Assembly (NCBI GenBank): GCA_023413185.1
Contig: JAEZQD010000082.1
Coordinates: 1-9,321 of the forward strand
Reading direction: 5' to 3'
Source: Bacillota bacterium
GTDB taxonomy: Bacteria; Bacillota; Clostridia; Oscillospirales; Ruminococcaceae
Length of the DNA stretch: 9,321 nucleotides
The notes below the pieces were generated by a model. That model saw only the letters and a program-made list of their open reading frames with translations, made no database searches and was not told where the DNA came from. A program made the translations under genes and the position numbers. Of this stretch, positions 6,025 to 9,321 are shown piece after piece. Positions within the stretch are counted from its first letter, which is position 1. The number at the start of each line of letters is the position of its first letter.

Positions 6025-7542
6025 ATGAAACGAACAGAATTTCTACGCGTCACACCCGAAAGCGTCGGCATTAAAAGTGCCGCCATTGAGCGCTTTTTAG
6101 ACAAGCTGGAGAGCGGCTTTACCGAGATGCACGGTCTGATGATTATGCGCCACGGCAAGATATGCGCCGAAGGCTGGTGGAGCCCCTATGCACCCGGTCT
6201 TCGCCACGGGCTGCAGTCGCTGACCAAGACCTATGCCGCCACTGCGGTGGGCATTGCATACACCGAGGGTCTGTTAAAGCTGGAGGACCGCATCATCGAC
6301 ATCTTCCCCGACGAGGCGCCCGCAGACCCCAGCGAGAACCTGAAAAAGCTGACGGTACGCGATGTGCTGTGCATGGGCTGCGGAATGGACACCATGCCGA
6401 GACCCTCGATGGACTGGATTCGCGAGTTCCTTGCAACCCCGGTAAACCATCTGCCCGGCACCACCTATATGTATAACAGCACCGGCTCCACCCTGTTGGG
6501 CGCGATTGTAAGAAAGCTCACGGGAGAAGGGCTGCACGAATATCTGACTCCCCGTCTGTTTGAAAAGCTCGGCATCGACCCCGACAACCTGCGCTGGATG
6601 TGCATGCCCGACGGCATGGAGGTAGGCGGCGGCGGATTGTACTCCACCACCGAAAACAACCTTCGCCTAATGAAGCTGTACGCCGACGGCGGCGTGTGGG
6701 AGGGCGAGCGTATCCTCGCCGAGGATTACGTGAACAAGGCGACCACGCTGCAAAACGAATCCGCCACCGAGGCAAAGGGCAACCCCGACGCCAAGGATAA
6801 CTTTGTGGGCTACGGCTTCCAGATGTGGATGTGCCGTCCCAAGGGCGTGTACCGTGCCGACGGCGCGATGGGACAGTTCTCCATCGTTGTGCCCGATAAG
6901 GATATGATCATCTCGATTAACGAGACAGCGTCGGGCGCGCATTGGGCGCAGACCACGCTTGATACCGTGTGGGTGTTCCTTGAGGAAATCGGCGACGAGC
7001 CTGCCCTGCCCGAGGACGAGGCGGCAAGCGCACACCTTGCGCGCCGCATGAAGCACCTTGCCATCGAGGCACCCAAGTTTGCCCCGTACAGCGAGATGGC
7101 AGCGCAGGTAAGCGGCACCCGCTACGAGATGACCGGCGGCCGACTGGGCTTTGATAACGCAATTATCGCCATGATGACCGGCGGCAAGGTGTCCGCAGGC
7201 ATTAACAGCTTCCGGTTAGATTTTGCCGCCGACTGCTGCCGCATGCAGTTTATGCAGGATGACAGCGAGTACAATGTAACCATAGCTACCGACGGTACCC
7301 GTGCGGTAAACGAGCTGGTGCTCGGCAGCTCGCCCACCACCAAGCTCTGCCTCAACGGCTACTGGAGCACCCCCGACACCTTTACGGTGGTCGCACGCTG
7401 GATTGAGACCTGCTTTGAGAAGGCGCTTTCCTTCACCTTCCACGACAAAGAGGTAACAATAACCGACGCACCTACCGTGGGCGGCTTTGGTCCGATGAAG
7501 CGCCCCGATGCCCCGGCAATCACCGCAAAGTCCATAGGCTGA
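6025..7542 (+). CDS. Serine hydrolase, beta-lactamase fold, with C-terminal extension
   Basis: The 505-residue protein has the same overall fold class as its upstream neighbour but different motifs, so the pair is not a recent duplication. The active-site motif is SLTK (65-68, S65 and K68) in the context GLQSLTKTYAA. The second motif is YNS (150-152) followed by STLLGAIVRKLTG. The third region is ADGAMGQF (278-285), where a DGA-type turn replaces KTG or HTG. GGGGLYST (201-208) is also family-typical. The catalytic domain ends near residue 320. About 150 further residues (350-490), beta-rich in appearance, form an accessory domain as in several longer serine hydrolases. No export signal is seen. 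The ribosome binding site is weakly placed: AAAGGA at 6006-6011, thirteen bases from the ATG. It is probably co-transcribed with the upstream gene and ends at the terminator at 7559. Esterase, amidase or peptidase activity is possible. Confidence 0.88.
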   Translation: MKRTEFLRVTPESVGIKSAAIERFLDKLESGFTEMHGLMIMRHGKICAEGWWSPYAPGLRHGLQSLTKTYAATAVGIAYTEGLLKLEDRIIDIFPDEAPADPSENLKKLTVRDVLCMGCGMDTMPRPSMDWIREFLATPVNHLPGTTYMYNSTGSTLLGAIVRKLTGEGLHEYLTPRLFEKLGIDPDNLRWMCMPDGMEVGGGGLYSTTENNLRLMKLYADGGVWEGERILAEDYVNKATTLQNESATEAKGNPDAKDNFVGYGFQMWMCRPKGVYRADGAMGQFSIVVPDKDMIISINETASGAHWAQTTLDTVWVFLEEIGDEPALPEDEAASAHLARRMKHLAIEAPKFAPYSEMAAQVSGTRYEMTGGRLGFDNAIIAMMTGGKVSAGINSFRLDFAADCCRMQFMQDDSEYNVTIATDGTRAVNELVLGSSPTTKLCLNGYWSTPDTFTVVARWIETCFEKALSFTFHDKEVTITDAPTVGGFGPMKRPDAPAITAKSIG

Positions 7543-7558
7543 TAACAAGCAACAGAGC

Positions 7559-7598
7559 AAGACGGCGCCCACATGGATATGCGGGTGCCGTCTTTTTT
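7559..7598 (+). terminator. Strong intrinsic terminator of the hydrolase operon
   Basis: A 12-bp stem (7559-7570 with 7583-7594, one G-U pair, outer arm AAGACGGC/GCCGTCTT) closes a 12-base loop. It runs straight into TTTTTT, 16 bp after the stop codon. Confidence 0.92.
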
Positions 7599-7838
7599 GG
7601 TTGGCACATAGCATCCTGCCCCGGGCGGCGCTTACCGGCATAAGCGGATAGCAGCCGGTTTACGGGGGGATAATCATGGGGTTTTACGGCGCAGCGCGGC
7701 GCGATTGCGCGCTATGCATCCCGCAAAAAAACGGTATAAACAAACACAAACACAACCCGCCGTAATGTACCGGCTGGATTTATTTCGATTATTTGTACAT
7801 AAAGTCATAATATTGCAGCGTTTTTCATCATTCTACGC
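7599..7838. other. Non-coding spacer with two small inverted repeats
   Basis: This 240-bp stretch lies between the hydrolase terminator and the MFS promoter, within a 359-bp gene-free gap. The first half is GC-rich and holds ACCGGC (7634-7639) with GCCGGT (7654-7659), and AGCGCG (7693-7698) with CGCGCT (7708-7713). The second half turns AT-rich towards the promoter. No open reading frame with a ribosome binding site and recognisable product was found, and no riboswitch or RNA gene was recognised. Confidence 0.5.
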
Positions 7839-7856
7839 ATTGAATAAATATTCAAA
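7839..7856. promoter_or_regulatory. ARG-box-like operator (ArgR/AhrC site)
   Basis: The sequence ATTGAATAAATATTCAAA fits the 18-bp ARG-box consensus (TGAAT, four A/T bases, ATTCA, with A/T ends) at every specified position. It contains a perfect inverted repeat, TTGAATA/TATTCAA (7840-7846 and 7849-7855). It covers the -35 hexamer of the MFS promoter, so bound repressor would block RNA polymerase. A much weaker half-site-like segment lies immediately upstream at 7819-7836 (ATTCT in the right arm). No regulator gene is in the window, so the identity of the regulator is inferred from consensus only. Confidence 0.6.
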
Positions 7857-7868
7857 ATCACATATAAT
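7840..7868 (+). promoter_or_regulatory. Sigma-A promoter of the MFS transporter gene
   Basis: TTGAAT (7840-7845) and a perfect TATAAT (7863-7868) are separated by the optimal 17 bp. Transcription would begin near 7875, giving a leader of about 27 bases with GGAGGAG at 7887-7893, eight bases before the ATG. It is the clearest promoter in the window. Confidence 0.85.
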
Positions 7869-7901
7869 TACTCGGAATACTCTTATGGAGGAGAATAACG
7901 A

Positions 7902-9167
7902 ATGACAAAACAACAAAACCGATGGATACCGGTTATCGCGGGGATTGCGATACAGCTTTGCCTTGGTACCGCCTATATCTGGGGCGTGTTCCAAAAGGGC
8001 GTGGCTAGCTACCTGTTTGACGGCAACAACGCGGATGCAGGGCTTGCGTTTTCCATCCTGCTTAGTATGCTTACACTGGGCAGCACCATAGGCGGCTACC
8101 TGCAAAATCGCTTTAGCACCCGCCCCGTCGTAATAACGGGTGGGCTTATCCTCGCACTGGGCTTCTTTCTCGCGTCGCTTACCCCGCCCTCTGCGGGATG
8201 GCTGATCTGGATTACCTACGGCGTGGTCGGCGGCTTTGGCATGGGCATGACCTACTCGACCACCATCGCCTGCTGCCAGAAATGGTTCCCCGACAAACGC
8301 GGCTTTATCACGGGCATTATCGTGTCCGCGCTGGGCTTTGGCGGTGTGGCGTTTACCCCCCTTGCCGAGACGCTGATTAAAACCTACGGCGGCGGAACCC
8401 CGGGTGTGGGCGAGCTGGTATCGTTTCGGTGGTTTTCGGTTATCTTTCTTATCGTATGCACGGTGGGCGGTCTGTTTGTAAACAATCCACCCAAGGGCTA
8501 CATCCCCGAGGGCTGGACCCCTCCGGCACCCAAGGCGGGCGTAAGCAAACGCGATTTTACCCCCAAAGAGGCACTAAAGACCCCGCAGTTTTATGCAATA
8601 ACCGCAACCCTGATGCTCGCCTGCCTGGCGGGGCTGATGATGATTGCGTTTGGCAAGACGATAGCGGGGTACCAGCCCGAGCTTAAAACCGTTGCGGTGG
8701 CGGGCGTGTTTGCCGTAACGCTGTTTAACTCGTTCGGTCGCCTGTTCTGGGGCTTTGTATCGGATAAGATCGGCTGCAGAAAGACCGTAATCATTCTGCT
8801 TGTTGCCACTGCGGTGCTGGTTTTACTTGTAAAGCTTGTGGTTACAAACGTATTGTTCTTTGTGCTGGTAGCCGCCATCGGCTTCTTGTACGGCGGATAT
8901 CTCGGCACCTTCCCCGCGTTTACCGCCGACTACTTCGGCGCGAAGCATGTGAGCATGATATACGGCATGATACTGCTCGGCTTTGGAATCGGCGCGGTTG
9001 CGTCCTCCTACCTTGGCGGATACTTTGTAAACCGTGCTACCGCGCTGGACCCCGCGGTGCTTGATATCAACATCCTGTTTACCGCGTTTGTCATCGCATC
9101 GGTCGCCTCCGCGGTGGGCGCTGTGATAATGCTGGTTACTAAGCCCCCGAAGGCGCTCGCGGAATAA
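7902..9167 (+). CDS. OFA-type MFS transporter (oxalate/formate antiporter family)
   Basis: The 421-residue membrane protein has about twelve hydrophobic segments with a central hydrophilic loop (about 195-228), as in the major facilitator superfamily. The OFA subfamily is indicated by the N-terminal GTAYIWGVFQ (22-31), YGVVGGFGMGMTYST (106-120), QKWFPDKRGFITG (126-138) and GFGGVAFTPL (145-154). The second half has FGRLFWGFVSDKIG (278-291) and GTFPAFTADYFG (335-346). OFA members carry oxalate, formate, lactate or other small carboxylates, and many are uncharacterised, so the substrate is not assigned. The gene is monocistronic: its own promoter lies at 7840-7868, GGAGGAG at 7887-7893 fixes the ATG, and a strong terminator follows at 9197. 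The ARG-box-like site over its promoter suggests arginine-responsive control. Confidence 0.93.
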   Translation: MTKQQNRWIPVIAGIAIQLCLGTAYIWGVFQKGVASYLFDGNNADAGLAFSILLSMLTLGSTIGGYLQNRFSTRPVVITGGLILALGFFLASLTPPSAGWLIWITYGVVGGFGMGMTYSTTIACCQKWFPDKRGFITGIIVSALGFGGVAFTPLAETLIKTYGGGTPGVGELVSFRWFSVIFLIVCTVGGLFVNNPPKGYIPEGWTPPAPKAGVSKRDFTPKEALKTPQFYAITATLMLACLAGLMMIAFGKTIAGYQPELKTVAVAGVFAVTLFNSFGRLFWGFVSDKIGCRKTVIILLVATAVLVLLVKLVVTNVLFFVLVAAIGFLYGGYLGTFPAFTADYFGAKHVSMIYGMILLGFGIGAVASSYLGGYFVNRATALDPAVLDINILFTAFVIASVASAVGAVIMLVTKPPKALAE

Positions 9168-9196
9168 AGGCGCTTATTGCCCCATACCGATAAGCA

Positions 9197-9235
9197 AAAC
9201 CCGCACAACGGTTCTGTTGTGCGGGTTTGTTGTTT
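9197..9235 (+). terminator. Strong intrinsic terminator after the MFS gene
   Basis: A perfect 13-bp stem (AAACCCGCACAAC at 9197-9209 with GTTGTGCGGGTTT at 9216-9228) has a six-base loop. It is followed by GTTGTTT, 30 bp after the stop codon. Confidence 0.92.
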
Positions 9236-9321
9236 GGCTTTAATTCGTGTAGGGCTGAAATACCAAATTAACTTATAATGTCTACGAAAAAATCTCCATA
9301 AAAGCCATAAACGCAAGCATT
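9236..9321. other. AT-rich non-coding tail with a TATAAT hexamer
   Basis: The last 86 bases hold no supported gene. TATAAT at 9274-9279 could be a plus-strand -10 element for a gene beyond the window, but no acceptable -35 lies 16-18 bp upstream. Confidence 0.25.

Noticed and set aside
4829..7542. Antibiotic resistance by beta-lactamases
   Set aside because: Although the fold matches class C beta-lactamases, the YSL/WDG motifs of the first protein and the DGA-type third motif of the second, plus absence of signal peptides, point to esterase- or amidase-like enzymes.
7693..7713. AGCGCG/CGCGCT inverted repeat as a terminator or RNA gene
   Set aside because: The 6-bp GC stem has no U-tract on either strand at the right place and no known RNA motif; it is noted only as part of the spacer.
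7705..7905. 66-residue plus-strand open frame ending at the MFS start
   Set aside because: It spans the MFS promoter, the ARG-box-like site and the ribosome binding site, has no own Shine-Dalgarno and no family resemblance.
9008..9316. 102-residue minus-strand open frame at the window end
   Set aside because: It runs through the MFS 3' end and a strong plus-strand terminator and has no recognisable product.
1..9321. Novel defence system, prophage, CRISPR or mobile element
   Set aside because: All long frames belong to common metabolic or transport families; there are no transposase, integrase, nuclease or phage motifs and no regularly spaced repeats.

Overview
The window looks like an ordinary metabolic stretch of a bacterial chromosome with moderate-to-high GC. 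It most likely comes from an anaerobic Clostridia-type Bacillota. That placement is an inference from AGGAGG-like ribosome binding sites, a sigma-A type promoter, compact U-tailed terminators and the gene families; no marker gene fixes the taxon. No RNA genes, mobile elements, CRISPR arrays or phage genes were seen.

Layout. (1) 67-987 (+): a sugar phosphate isomerase/epimerase-like TIM barrel, ending at a GC-rich hairpin. (2) 1193-3687 (+): a MATE-family membrane exporter followed 41 bp later by a Gfo/Idh/MocA NAD(P)-dependent oxidoreductase, whose start is best placed at 2605. (3) 3699-3740: a hairpin terminator lying between convergent genes, with its best U-tract on the minus strand. (4) 3865-4638 (-): a NodB-fold polysaccharide deacetylase-like protein without a signal peptide. 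(5) 4829-7542 (+), divergent from it: two consecutive beta-lactamase-fold serine hydrolases, the first with the SxxK/YSL/WxG signature of family VIII carboxylesterases, the second with a C-terminal extension. A strong terminator closes this pair. (6) 7902-9167 (+): a single-gene unit for an OFA-type (oxalate/formate antiporter family) MFS transporter, with a clear promoter and a strong terminator.

How the genes may fit together. Isomerase, oxidoreductase, deacetylase and two acyl-ester hydrolases suggest use of a decorated (acylated or glycosylated) small carbohydrate or glycoside. The soluble enzymes have no visible export signals and would act in the cytoplasm. This is a guild-level inference; no substrate can be read from the sequence.

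The most specific signal is regulatory. The MFS promoter (TTGAAT, 17 bp, TATAAT) carries an 18-bp site that fits the ArgR/AhrC ARG-box consensus at every specified position and covers the -35 element. This predicts arginine-responsive repression of an OFA-type carrier whose substrate is unknown.
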